In this document: in pieces, positions 54,194 through 64,000 of the stretch
Layout of the letters: each line of letters opens with the position of its first letter
Position numbering within the stretch: position 1 is the stretch's first letter
NCBI GenBank assembly: GCA_029204045.2
Contig: CM055067.1
Location: forward strand, 28,656,838 to 28,720,837
DNA length: 64,000 bases
DNA from: Tillandsia leiboldiana
Lineage: Eukaryota; Streptophyta; Magnoliopsida; Poales; Bromeliaceae
Direction: 5' to 3'
Notes under the pieces: generated by a model
What the model was told of the DNA's origin: nothing
Database searches by the model: none
The model's input: the letters and a program-made list of their open reading frames with translations, nothing else
Made by a program: the position numbers and the translations under genes

Positions 54194-54872
54194 GATTAGA
54201 GTGGTATCAGAGCCTAGGTTGTAGGTCATGGTGGACTTAGAAACCCTAGGCTTGTGGTTGGACCCTAGGATGACTTACGTGAGAGTCGTGACTTTTAGCG
54301 AGAGTCCTGATTGAGTTTATACCCCTCCCAAGGGACGGGAGGAGTGATTGGCATGTTTATTCTCCTAAGTGATTATGTTGGCTGCAGACAACATAATGCT
54401 GTGGAACGGGTGACATGCTTTAGACTTTCGCTGGATTGGGTCGAGCGTTGTTGTGTGTTGTTTTGTGGTTTCGTCGTGGTGAGCGGTGTCTCCCCGACGC
54501 TGGGTGTTGACCCGTGTGCTTCCGATCATAGCAGTTGAACTTGAGCTGTTGGTTTTGGGCCGGATACTTGGATTGAGGTCAGAGAATTTCGGACCCAGAT
54601 GACAGGATTGTCAAAGGCTTTTTAGCGGCAGAGTGAGCAGCGGGGCTTGGTGACACAGTTGTCGGAGCACTGAGTAATCCCCCTCCGTGCCAACGTTTAG
54701 TGCCGAGGCACCGAGGCAGGGTGGAGAGTGACGGTAGAGGAGCTGTTGGTCAGGATTGATCTTTTGAGCCAGATTTGGCAGATGACCCACCCCGACTCAT
54801 AAGATTGAGTTGGAGCCGTTGGAGGCAGAGTCGTGGTTGGTGGTGATGAGGTGATCAATTAAGAGCCTCCCT

Positions 54873-55456
54873 GTGCTAAAGAGTTTTTGGGCAGTTGTTG
54901 AACTGCGTGCTCCAGGTTTGAGGGGCGAGGCGCTTAGGATGTGTGAGACAGGGAGAGGACTGCGCCAAGATATCCATCACTTGGGGCATTTTCGGCGAGT
55001 GTCGATGTTAGATCCAGCGATTGAGCATGTTCGATGGGTTGACCGAGGATCTGTGATCATGTCAGAGAGAGACGGAGCGCCAGGGACCAGCTCCCGGGGT
55101 AGGCGTTCAGTGCCGCTTGAGTTTGGACAGTCGAGTAATTGAGACCCCCGGGGCCGCCACGATCCCAGTCTGGGGGTCGTGAGTCTCAGAGGAGACAGAG
55201 ACCAGGAGGTTCTCCACAACTGATGTATCAGCAGCAGCGGCTGGATGATGGTGTCTTTTGTGGTAGGCTGCATTCTGCGCCGCACTGTGACCACAGGCTG
55301 GGGCGATGTTTTTCGTGTAGACAGTCGGGACATTTTCAGGCAGATAGGGCCACGACGTCGGGGCAGACTGAGCGACGACATCTACATCGAGCGGATGAGT
55401 CCATACTGCCCGGTGGGAGGGCGCTACGGCAGCGGACCAGGTTGTCGCTGGCATGA
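54873..55456 (+). pseudogene. Chromovirus gag relic
   Basis: It retains GRGLRQDIHHLGHFRRVSML (matching RGLRRDIYQLVRSHRLQTLE of the gag at 34528) and damaged knuckles. In the first, GVFCGRLHSAPHC, the first Cys is lost. In the second, CFSCRQSGHFQADR, the last Cys is replaced by Arg. Frame changes and stops occur before and after. Confidence 0.75.
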
Positions 55457-55739
55457 TTTCTTTATAGCAGTTAGAGTTGAGTGTGTGATTTGGCTTCCTG
55501 TCTGGACTGGAGGTAGATTTATTACCACGTGCACTAGAGGTACATATTTCTGTTGGTATTGTGCATGTGGAGGAGGCCTGTGAATTATGTCCAATGCAGC
55601 TAAGGCCGTGAGTGGTATCGGCAGACTTGTTGGAAACTGTGGCAGTTCGGTGGGTTGACCCAGCGCTTGGGGATTGGTTGGCATTGATCACACAGGTTTA
55701 GCGACAGTGAGAAGGTGCTTACGGCGGCACTGGGACTCA

Positions 55740-55940
55740 GGGATATCTTGGTTGCCCATGAGATCCCGGGTGTGTTTTCACTTGAGCTGTTGATAATGCC
55801 GCCGGTAAGGGAGATAGAGTTTGCGTTTGATGTGGTTCGGGGAACCGCGCCACCCTCGACAGCACCTCAATGGATATCGCCCGTGGAGTTGAGTGAACTG
55901 ATAGTGCTGTTGCAGGATCGGATGGATCGAGGGGTCTGAT
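55740..55940 (+). pseudogene. Chromovirus RT N-terminal relic
   Basis: The text MPPVREIEFAFDVVRGTAP, then ELSELIVLLQDRMDRGV corresponds to the segment just before the RT fingers (compare EREVVFPIELPPGTRPITKAP and ELKAQLEDLLDKGF at 11340-11490). The RT fingers and first catalytic Asp that should follow are missing. Confidence 0.65.
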
Positions 55941-56964
55941 TGACCTAGTGCCATGCCGTTGGAACACGGTGGTGATGCCACGTTGTAGATACTCGACTGT
56001 GAGGGTCCTTTTATGGTTCGAGCGTAGACAGGTCCGGGTGGTATCTTGTACCTTATGATGGAGTTATACCCCGGCAGTTGGGGTATGATGTGAGCTCCTA
56101 CTTGGAATCTGACAGCCGAGGACTTCGCCTAGATGGCGTTCGGGACACGGCAAGGGCATTAGGAGAGCATAGTGAGGCCCAATGGATTAATTAATGCCCT
56201 GTTGTCTTTGAGATTTGGGAAGTGTGTGTTCCGGTTGGACCTGGACGGTTTGGGAGTGGCGTTCTCCAGGGATATTTGATTTACTCCTGAGCAACTTGGA
56301 GCACTTGTGGATAGGTTACCATACCTGTGTGGATGAAGCTGTAGGCCAAGTTATTGAGGTACGAGTTTTAGCTCCAAGTGCATGCCTTCTTGGGTCACTT
56401 TATTCTAGCCATTGGGGCGGCGGTGGAACCCGACCAAATGGATGTTATTCAAGATTGTCTGAGACCAACATTTATTCTAGGGGTAAGGAGCTTCTTAAAC
56501 TTGCCAGTGCTGAGAGAGCATGGCCAATGGATAATGAGACTAACACCAGCGTCAATGTTAGTATTCTAGTGTTGGGAGATGGATTTGCGAGTTATAGTGA
56601 TGCCTCCCTTAGTGGCTGTGGAGTACCGTGGGTTGATTTTTGGTTCGCACTCCCTCAGTCCCACCCTTTGAGTTTGAGGCAGGACGAACCGCTGTTTTGT
56701 AGGCAGCTTGGATCCCACAATAGAGCCTTTTAGTATGCTCATGATTTCCAGCTTTGATTGATATACCGGGGCGTAGGCCATGCCTGCTGGGCTATCAGTT
56801 TTGATTTCTTAGCATTTCTGTGCTCTACTAAGATAGGTTAAGATTCAGCTTCAGTTTACAGTTTCTACCCTGTGGCACCAGTGGAGACTACAGCTCTCGG
56901 CATTTTGAGTAGGATTTACACGGATTGTCGTTGATGGTTCGGATTTTGACCGCGAAGTTGGGAC

Positions 56965-57615
56965 GGCTTTTAGAATCCGGTACGGGCATTATGAGTTTAC
57001 GGTTATGCCTTTCGGTTTAACTAATGCCCTGCTGCATTTATGGATATGATGAACTGGGTGTTTCAGCCGTACTTGGATCGGTTTGTCGTCGTATTCATTA
57101 ACGACATTTTGATTTACTCCCGAAGTGGTATGGAGCATGAGGAGCATTTAAGGATAGTGCTACAGCTTCTGCGAGAGAAGGAGCGGTATGCCAAGCTTAA
57201 AAAGTGTGACTTTTGGCTTCGGGAGGTTGTTTTTCTAGGCCACGTTATATCAGCCGCAGGAGTAGCGATGTACCCGACGAAGATTGATGCAGTTCGGGAT
57301 TGGCCTAGACCGACGACGGTTACTGAGGTTCGTAGCTTTTTGGGTTTAGCAAGATATTACCGTCGTTTTGTAAAGGGCTTTGCGAAGCTCTCTACTCCCC
57401 TTACCAGCTTGACTAGAAAGGGGATAAAGTTTGTCTGGACTGAGCGGTGCCAGGAGAGTTTTGAGGAATTAAAGAGAAGATTGATTTTGGCACCAGTTCT
57501 AGCACTACCAGTGATGGGCGATGGATTCGTCATTTATAGTGACGCCTCTTACAGTGACTTGGGTTGGGTCCTGATGCAGCATGGTAGGGTAATTGCTTAT
57601 GCTTACGGCAATTAG
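56965..57615 (+). pseudogene. Chromovirus reverse transcriptase fragment (second copy)
   Basis: Same as 49290-49937, including the 1-base shift, the FIND catalytic change and the stop after VIAYAYGN. RNase H remnants (LKLWRLYLYGKH, RRWLELLEDYDVNILYLPGK, VVADAWSRR) continue in other frames to about 58060. Confidence 0.85.
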
Positions 57616-58105
57616 GGGGTTATGAAAAGAATTACCCTACTCGTGTTTTGGAGCTTGCGGCTGTGGTGTTCGCACTGAAGTTATGGCGACTTTATCTCTA
57701 CGGGAAGCACTGTGAGATTTACACGGGCCATAAGAGCTTAAAATATTTGTTTACTCATAAGTAGCTGAACTTGAGGCAACGCCGGTGGTTGGAGCTATTA
57801 GAGGACTATGATGTGAACATTCTTTATCTTCCCGGCAAAGTCAATGTTGTAGCAGACGCTTGGAGTAGGAGATCAGCGCAGAGCTTGAGCATGTTGATCA
57901 CTCAGCAGGCATCGCTCGTGGAGCAGTTGAGGCATCTACAGTTTGAGGTAGTATCCCCTGAGGTCTCTGCTAGACTCATGTCTATGGTCTTGCAGCCCAC
58001 TCTGTTGGACAGGATTCGGGAGACACAGAGTGTGGACCCCTACTTGATTTGGTCTGGTGCGTGTTGCACTAGTGGTTATTACAGTTTTCCCCCAGCCTTG
58101 TATTG

Positions 58106-58139
<34 letters not shown>

Positions 58140-58438
58140 TTCCACGTCTCAGCTCAAGAGTGATGTGTTTTTCCTCGCCCGTGATTGACTTGCCCCTTTG
58201 AGATCTGTGATTGTTGGAGTACGAGGGACGCCCGTTGCAATTTCTGGCTCGAGAGACGAGAGAATTGCACATCGGGCCATACCGTACTGGTTGTGGTTGT
58301 TGTTGCGGAGTAATCACGGGGAGTGAGTGGTGTTTTGGGAGCTGGAGGCGTATTGATGGATACCTACCCGTGGTATTTGTGACTCCTGATGGTCTTGATC
58401 TAGTTTCGAGGACGAAACTTTCTTTTAGTGGGGGAGGA

Positions 58439-61400
58439 TGTGAGGTCCCGGAAAAAAACCGCATAACGGGGATGTGCGGAAGTGCGGTGGTTGTACAGTT
58501 ATGTTTTGGAGAGTATTGAGTGTGCTTTTTCGGTGTGTCGGAAGCCTCGGTTCGCCAAATAGACGAGAAAAATGGACTCAGGGCGAAAAACTGTGCAAAA
58601 TAGGCTATTTTTGGATTTTTCGGGGCTTAAACAGTGATTTTGAGTGTTGCGGGTGCGGTGGACCGGGTTCACGGGCTCTGGGCGCACGGCAGTGGACCGG
58701 CCGGTGCAGCGCGGTTCATGGCCGCGCTGCACCCGGTCCATGCGGCTGGGGTGGCGCCCGGTGCACCGGGCAGCCATGCACCGCGTGCGCATGCATGCGC
58801 GCGCGTGGCGCGCGCCCGAGGCCGCGCGTGGGCCTGGGCCGTGCCGCGTGGCGGGGAGGAGGGTTGGATGGACGGTTTTGTCCGAACCCCCTTGCACCGG
58901 ATCGGGTGCAAGGGGGGGATTTGAGTGAGGGGGGGTGTTGGTATGCAGTATTTTTGCACCTTAAGTCCCTTTGTTTGAGTTGTTTAGCCTATCTAAGGAA
59001 GATTGTGAGCTGGGGTTTCTCTTTTGGTTAATCTACACCCCTTAGCTACTAAGGAGTCCATGATGCAACCTTCATCTTCATCTTCTTCATCAAAGAAGCC
59101 ACCATTGTTGGAGCTTGAGGTTTGCTGGTTTTGGTTCCACTTCGTCACATTTTCTTCCAGGAGGTCTCCAAAATTGTAGAGATGGAATTTTGGGATGATT
59201 CTTGCGGGGTTATCTTCACAACTTCAAGGCCTACAACTTTCGTATTGAAGGTGGAACCTAATTGGAGCTTTAAACTAGGTAAATATGGCCATCTTTGAGA
59301 CACTTATTTGCGGTGAAGGATTTCGAGCAGAGGTTAGTGTTTTTACTCCCCTGGGATATACAAATGGAATTTTAAGTTGGTTTTTATGGGAAAATTTCCA
59401 GGACTTACAGAGATCCAATTTTCGTATTTTGTGGAATTTCCAATTTGGACTCTAAGTTAGGTAAATTGAGCCATCTTTGGGATTGTTGTGTGCAGCTGAT
59501 ATTTTGGTTGTGGTTTTGAGCAATGCTCAGTGTTTTTGCTCCCTAGGATTGAAGAAGTGGAATTTTAAGCTGATTTTTGCGAGGAATTCACCAGGACTCG
59601 GAGACCTACATTTTTCATATTGAAGAAAAAGGCTAATTCTTGCTACAAATCAGGTGAATTTCACCATCTTTGGAGCCCTTGGTTCAGTTGCAGTTTTGGA
59701 CAGCATCGCAGAGTTTTGGCCGTAGCTTTGCGCACCGACGTCGGATCGAGGTGATTCAAAAGGCGATTCTCATCTACTTCTCGCGAGGAATCTCCTGGAT
59801 TTTTCTCAGAATTTTCTGAGTTTGATTCGAAGGTGAGAATCTTTCTTCTTCCCGAGTTTTATCTGCGGAATTTTGTACAGTTTAGTATGGGATGTTTCTC
59901 TTGCCGATTTTCTATCTCCGTGTAGGAAACTCGGAATTGGACGTGCAGGTATTCGTTTCGAAGCTATCGACGCGTAGATCGCAGAGATATTTTATTTGGA
60001 TTTTTCCGAGCACCTTCAGTAGGTGGATTATTCGCATCTTTACAGCTGAACTGTTAGTGTGATATTTTTCGGCAGATTTTGGAATTTAAGTGTAACTGGA
60101 GTTTTTATTGTACCCAGGAGAGATTGTGGACTGTATTGGACCTGTTGGACTTTGAGTTGCTGTTGTTCGGGTATTATCAGCTGTAGGACTTTTGGCAGTT
60201 CGACTTTCCAGGTGGGTGGCCTCGCTTTCAAGATTTGCGATCTGTACGCTAATTCTAGCTGTATAGGGATGTGCATGTATCATTCTTATCTCCAGTATAG
60301 CATGTTAGAGAGCATGAGTTGGGATTTCCTTGTTTATTCAGTTTAGCATGTGTTGCTTATTATTTTTCCCCCACATCCTTATTTATTGCTATCCTTGGAC
60401 TTGACCTAGCACCACTGTCATATGCAGCATGTTCAACCAGACTAGTAGAAAACTCCAACTTGGGCTAGGTTACTTTATTGCTTTAGACACTCCACTGTAT
60501 CACTATTTCATCTGGACTTAGTTTCTTCCTCGCCCAGATAGGGGGGCCGAGAGGTCGGGTTATGAGCGTGGTCCATTTACACTCGTGTCGGGGGACCGAG
60601 TGGAGTCAGATAGTGGGTTATTGATCCGAGTGTCTTTTGATTACTGTCTGAGGGACAGGGGATTTGATAGTGGGTTATTGATCCGAGTGTCTTTTGATTA
60701 CTGTCTGAGGGACAGGGGGTTTGATAGTGGGTTATTGATCAGGGTGTCTTTTGATTACTGTCTGAGGGACAGGGGGTTTTGGCTGTGTTGTGTTCCAGCC
60801 AGTGAGTGAGACAGGGTCCTTTTGATTACAGTCGATCTTGTTGATCGTGGATTTGGATTATAGCCTGCATGGGCCACATTGAGCTCGACATAGATGCGCA
60901 GATACTTTACTCGGTGGGGTCGCGCCCCTCGAGTGCCACTCCGGAGCTAGGCGGGTTACTTGCTATTGCGATTTTGTCGACACAGTCCCTCTGGCTGGTT
61001 CCTTTTTGGCAGTCATGGACGCCCTACGTAAGTCCGGTCCTCCGTGGATGTAACGGCAGTAGGTGTGCCTACGTAAGTCCGATCCTCCGGGGATGTAACG
61101 GCAGTAGGTAGGCGCAGGTTTGACTGGACCCGATGTGGCAGTCAGTATAGATTGGGTGATTGAGATGAGGGTTAGTAGTGGTACCAGCGTTCTTTCTGTT
61201 TCACCCTTGAGCATTTAGTTAGAGGCATAGTAGCTGTAGAGTTATTTCATCAATTTTTCTCCCCGGCATTGCATCTCTACTTTTGCCTCTAGTAGACTTA
61301 GTGGGCAGACCGTCGGGCTTGTTTGCGGCACCCACTGAGAACTACTTGGGATGTAGTTCTCACACCCGTCGTGGTGTCTTTTTCCCCAGGGACCTCTACT

Positions 61401-61882
61401 TCTGTTCTTACTGCACGGTTGCTGATCCAGCTGATCGAGGTAAGGGAGTTGCGAGTTAGACCCCTACCAGATGTCGTCCTGAGAGTAGCTGTACCCCTCA
61501 CATTTTGAGAGTTCATGTTGAGTGATCTTGTAGTGAGGATAGAGTTGTATTTTCACTTTACTCTTTGAGAGACTGATGTAGTGAGGATATTTGTGTTTTG
61601 AGAGCTGGTATACTGATGTATTTATTGGAGATATCTCCCTTTTGGGTTTTATATATTAGAGGACTTTTATACGATCGTGTTTGGGAGTTGGATATGGTAT
61701 TATGTTCGGTTGCTCAGTTCTTGGATTTCAGCTTTTCAGTAGTTTTACTTTCAGCTCTGATAGCTGTTTAGCTGTAGTTGATTCTTTTTGCAGGTTAGAC
61801 GCTTCGTCTGTGCGGCAGTTTCCGTACAGATGGCGGATCTGTTAGCGAGCCCAGGTCGCAGTTTCGACCCCGGGGCGTGACA
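58439..61882 (+). repeat. Chromovirus LTR (right copy)
   Basis: 3444 bp, nearly identical to 50757-54193; most differences are 1-base homopolymer changes and only a few are substitutions (for example near 59710, 61082, 61761). It is followed by GATTAGAG, the same eight bases that precede the primer site in the interior, and then directly by the Cassandra-type element. There is no target duplication. Confidence 0.9.
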
Positions 61883-62003
61883 GATTAGAGATGTGACACC
61901 CCCGGAATTTGGATTAGTCCTCTATATAAATGATATAATAAGACTAAATCTCTAACCCGGCTATAGCATTTTGGATGGTAGCAAGATCCAAGAGGAACAT
62001 GAG

Positions 62004-62058
62004 AGTTAAGCGTGCTAGAGCTAGAGTAGTTCTAGGATGGGTGACCCCCTGGGAAGTG
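62004..62058 (+). promoter_or_regulatory. 5S-rRNA-like internal promoter, 5' LTR
   Basis: AGTTAAGCGTGC (62004-62015), GAGAGTAG-like spacer text TAGAGTAGTTCTA, GGATGGGTGACC (62035-62046) and CCCTGGGAAGT follow the order and spacing of the plant 5S rRNA 3' half. The 5' half of 5S is not recognisable, so this is not a 5S gene. The second copy is at 62403-62457. Confidence 0.85.
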
Positions 62059-62402
62059 GGGCGTCACAGTTGGTATCAGAGCCATTCACCAGCCGGAAAT
62101 GTGAGATGAGTCTCGGCTGAGCCAGGGTTATATAGCGGGTAGAGCGAGGCTCCCCGGCTAATGACCGTTGTGAGTGGAGTGCAGCTCCTCACAAGGTCGG
62201 CTAAGGCTAGCGAGACGAGTCTCACATCGCCTGGTGCTTGTGAGTGTGCTTGAGCCTGACGTGGACGTCAGGGCTTAAAGGGGGGAAGAATGTGACACCC
62301 CCGGAATTTGGATTAGTCCTCTATATAAATGATATAATAGGACTAAATCTCTAACCCGGCTATAGCATTTTGGATGGTAGCAAGATCCAAGAGGAACATG
62401 AG

Positions 62403-62457
62403 AGTTAAGCGTGCTAGAGCTAGAGTAGTTCTAGGATGGGTGACCCCCTGGGAAGTG
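62403..62457 (+). promoter_or_regulatory. 5S-rRNA-like internal promoter, 3' LTR
   Basis: Identical in its boxes to the 5' LTR copy: AGTTAAGCGTGC at 62403-62414 and GGATGGGTGACC at 62434-62445. Confidence 0.85.
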
Positions 62458-62467
62458 GGGCGTCACA

Positions 62468-64000
62468 ACATGAGATATACAAATTACGATATTAATTCGT
62501 AAACCTTATATATACTTCTTTTGATATAATAAATCATTTTAGAAAGATTTGTTAGACTCTTGTAGAATTTAGTCTCTCAAGCTACACGAAGTGCGAAATG
62601 TTCCATCAAATATAAATAAATTTTTTATCAACTTTTAAAATGTTTTATCAAAAAAGTTAGGTATACTTTTGAATTCTATAAGAAACATACTTAAACTTGG
62701 TGGAAAGTTAGATAGTAGAATTAAAATTTTTAAAGTTTGAATATTTATCTCAAAATGTATTATAACTCCTGTAAGAATTATTCTTTTTTAGCTTATTTGG
62801 TGACCACTCTTTCCCTTTGAAAAGAGCATCCTATTTTTTCTTTTCTTTTTTTTTTTTTTTTTTTGAAAAATAACAAACTTTGTCTACATGAATTGGTGGA
62901 GAGTTTTATTTTCGGCCTTGTGGTCTTTTGTTTCAGGTTGGTGCTGGTTTTAAAGAACAATAATTATCGAGTGATGTTGATGTTGTCGGTCAATATATAT
63001 TTATATATTTTCGTGATATAAATTAAGTTATTGCATGTATTATTTTAATTATAATTTGGTTTGATTTTTTGTGCTTCTTAATTTGATGTCCTCTGTATAT
63101 GTTATGAGCTTGAAAAAAATTGTTTGGTTTGAATAAATAAAATATTGCTACTTATTTAATGAGAATATTGAAAAGTATATTAATTGTAAGCAAATCTAGC
63201 GCAGAGTTTATTATTAGTATGCATGCATTGTGTATGTTATGCCTTCGTTTAAACCAGAGGTTCTCTTTATACCTGCAAGTTGGACCTAGTAAGCATGTAC
63301 CATAATTCAGAGGGTTTCATGCATTTTTACTTCAAGTTTACCTTTTCTTTCATTTGATTAGATCCGAAGCTGATATATATTAAAGTACTAACAATTTTAT
63401 TATTTTTCTTTCTTAATTTAAGATTTTTAAGTTTTTTTTATTTTTCAAATCAAAATTGATTTATTAATTAATAAAATCAATCTGAATCAGAAGTGAGTCC
63501 ATTGTTCAGTTTGGCTTTTACGTGAAAATATGTTTTAACTGAAAATAAAGATTTATATTATTGTACTATTTAATTTGTTTAATTTAAATGATCCGATCGC
63601 TTTTTCCATATAAAATTTAGACTAATTATTTATTTTAATAAATTTATAGTTGCATGAATATATAAAATATAGTAATTAAATTTGTGGAGTTAAAAATTTT
63701 ATTTAAATTTTAAAATTAAAGAGTAATTAGTTGGCTCAAATCAAATAAATTTAAAAATTATGTAACAAAATATAAATTTTTAAAAATTAAATAATCAAAT
63801 TAAAATAAGTAATTATTGATGTAAGCTATATAATTTTGTGTTGTTGTGGCGCAGGAGATACAAACACATACGAGAAAGAAGTGAGAGCAGGTTATGGAAG
63901 GAGATCTTTGAGGAGAATAGTCCTGAGAAGCAGAGGTTCCCGGAGTCTATGGTCCTGTTAGAGAAGACAAAATTGACACATATACTTGTTATTTTGGAGG
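62468..64000. repeat. Second copy of 45523-47041
   Basis: It follows the Cassandra LTR end just as the first copy does (45522/45523) and runs to the end of the window with near identity. It generally has one more base in homopolymers where the first copy has fewer. It ends inside the possible exon (63853 onward). Confidence 0.9.

Larger units (their letters stand above)
54194..58438 (+). mobile_element. Decayed chromovirus interior (full, between two LTRs)
   Basis: The leader has primer site TGGTATCAGAGCC (54202-54214), the AGCCTAGG/CCTAGGCT pairing, and the hairpin with CTGCAG loop (54372-54397). A gag relic follows (54873-55456), then an RT N-terminal relic (55740-55940), a strongly decayed RT/RNase H copy (56240-56660), a better RT/RNase H copy (56965-58060), a T-homopolymer (about 58110-58135), the chromodomain relic and the polypurine tract. 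Integrase catalytic core was not found. It cannot encode any full protein. Confidence 0.85.
61892..62467 (+). mobile_element. Complete Cassandra-type TRIM with 5S-rRNA-like LTRs
   Basis: 576 bp. LTRs 61892-62068 and 62291-62467 are 177 bp each, TGTGACACCCC...GGCGTCACA, and differ at about one position. The primer site TGGTATCAGAGCC is at 62071-62083 and the polypurine tract AAAGGGGGGAAGAA at 62277-62290. Each LTR contains a 5S-rRNA-like stretch including box A-like AGTTAAGCGTGC and box C-like GGATGGGTGACC, the known signature of Cassandra elements, which could drive RNA polymerase III. There is no coding capacity. The flanks AGAGA and ACATG do not match, so the target duplication is absent or one flank is rearranged. 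Confidence 0.92.

Noticed and set aside
62004..62058. 5S rRNA gene
   Set aside because: Only the 3' half with promoter boxes is recognisable and it is part of a TRIM LTR present twice with primer site and polypurine tract, so it is Cassandra-type, not a 5S gene.

Overview
The window is repeat-dominated plant nuclear DNA, most likely from a monocot. The only convincing host gene (42329-43348) is an intronless inositol-tetrakisphosphate 1-kinase whose GC content falls steeply from 5' to 3', as in many monocot genes. Nearly everything else is LTR retrotransposons nested in one another. I cannot name the species from the sequence.

Layout, left to right. 1-6443 is a pile of fragments: a reversed Sirevirus-type (copia) LTR, the end of a chromovirus-type (gypsy) LTR, a reversed gag scrap, a second reversed Sirevirus LTR with a little internal DNA, and the front of another long LTR. 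6444-13422 is a forward Tekay/Del-like gypsy element (2.7 kb 5' LTR with a GC-rich minisatellite, then gag, protease, RT, RNase H and part of integrase), cut off by a 100-N gap. 13523-39974 is one large reversed gypsy element that has gag but no pol. Its left LTR is split by a complete, young, gag-only Sirevirus (15160-21544, target duplication ATCTG). Its gag is split inside the zinc knuckle by a complete, young, 10.55 kb LARD-like element (23975-34527, target duplication CGGTG) with 3.34 kb LTRs and an interior made largely of 29- and 30-bp tandem repeats. Two further LTR ends (39975-41814) lie just upstream of the kinase gene.

43349-47939 is AT-rich, probably host DNA, and holds a 10-N gap and one possible exon. 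A reversed LINE 3' end follows. 48490-61882 is a decayed chromovirus arranged as internal half, LTR, full internal, LTR, with near-identical repeated parts. 61892-62467 is a complete Cassandra-type TRIM whose two LTRs each carry a 5S-rRNA-like pol III promoter. 62468-64000 repeats 45523 to about 47041 almost exactly, which raises the question of an assembly duplication.

Most interesting observations: several long-LTR families here share RNA-structure candidates around the reverse-transcription start site. These are a U5 hairpin with a compensatory pair change, a hairpin that pairs the 3' end of the primer-binding site, and a leader hairpin with a perfect 9-bp stem whose loop is self-complementary, like a retroviral dimer-initiation loop. 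They persist in elements with little or no pol, as expected if such elements are mobilised in trans. All structure claims were made by eye and need folding and covariation tests.
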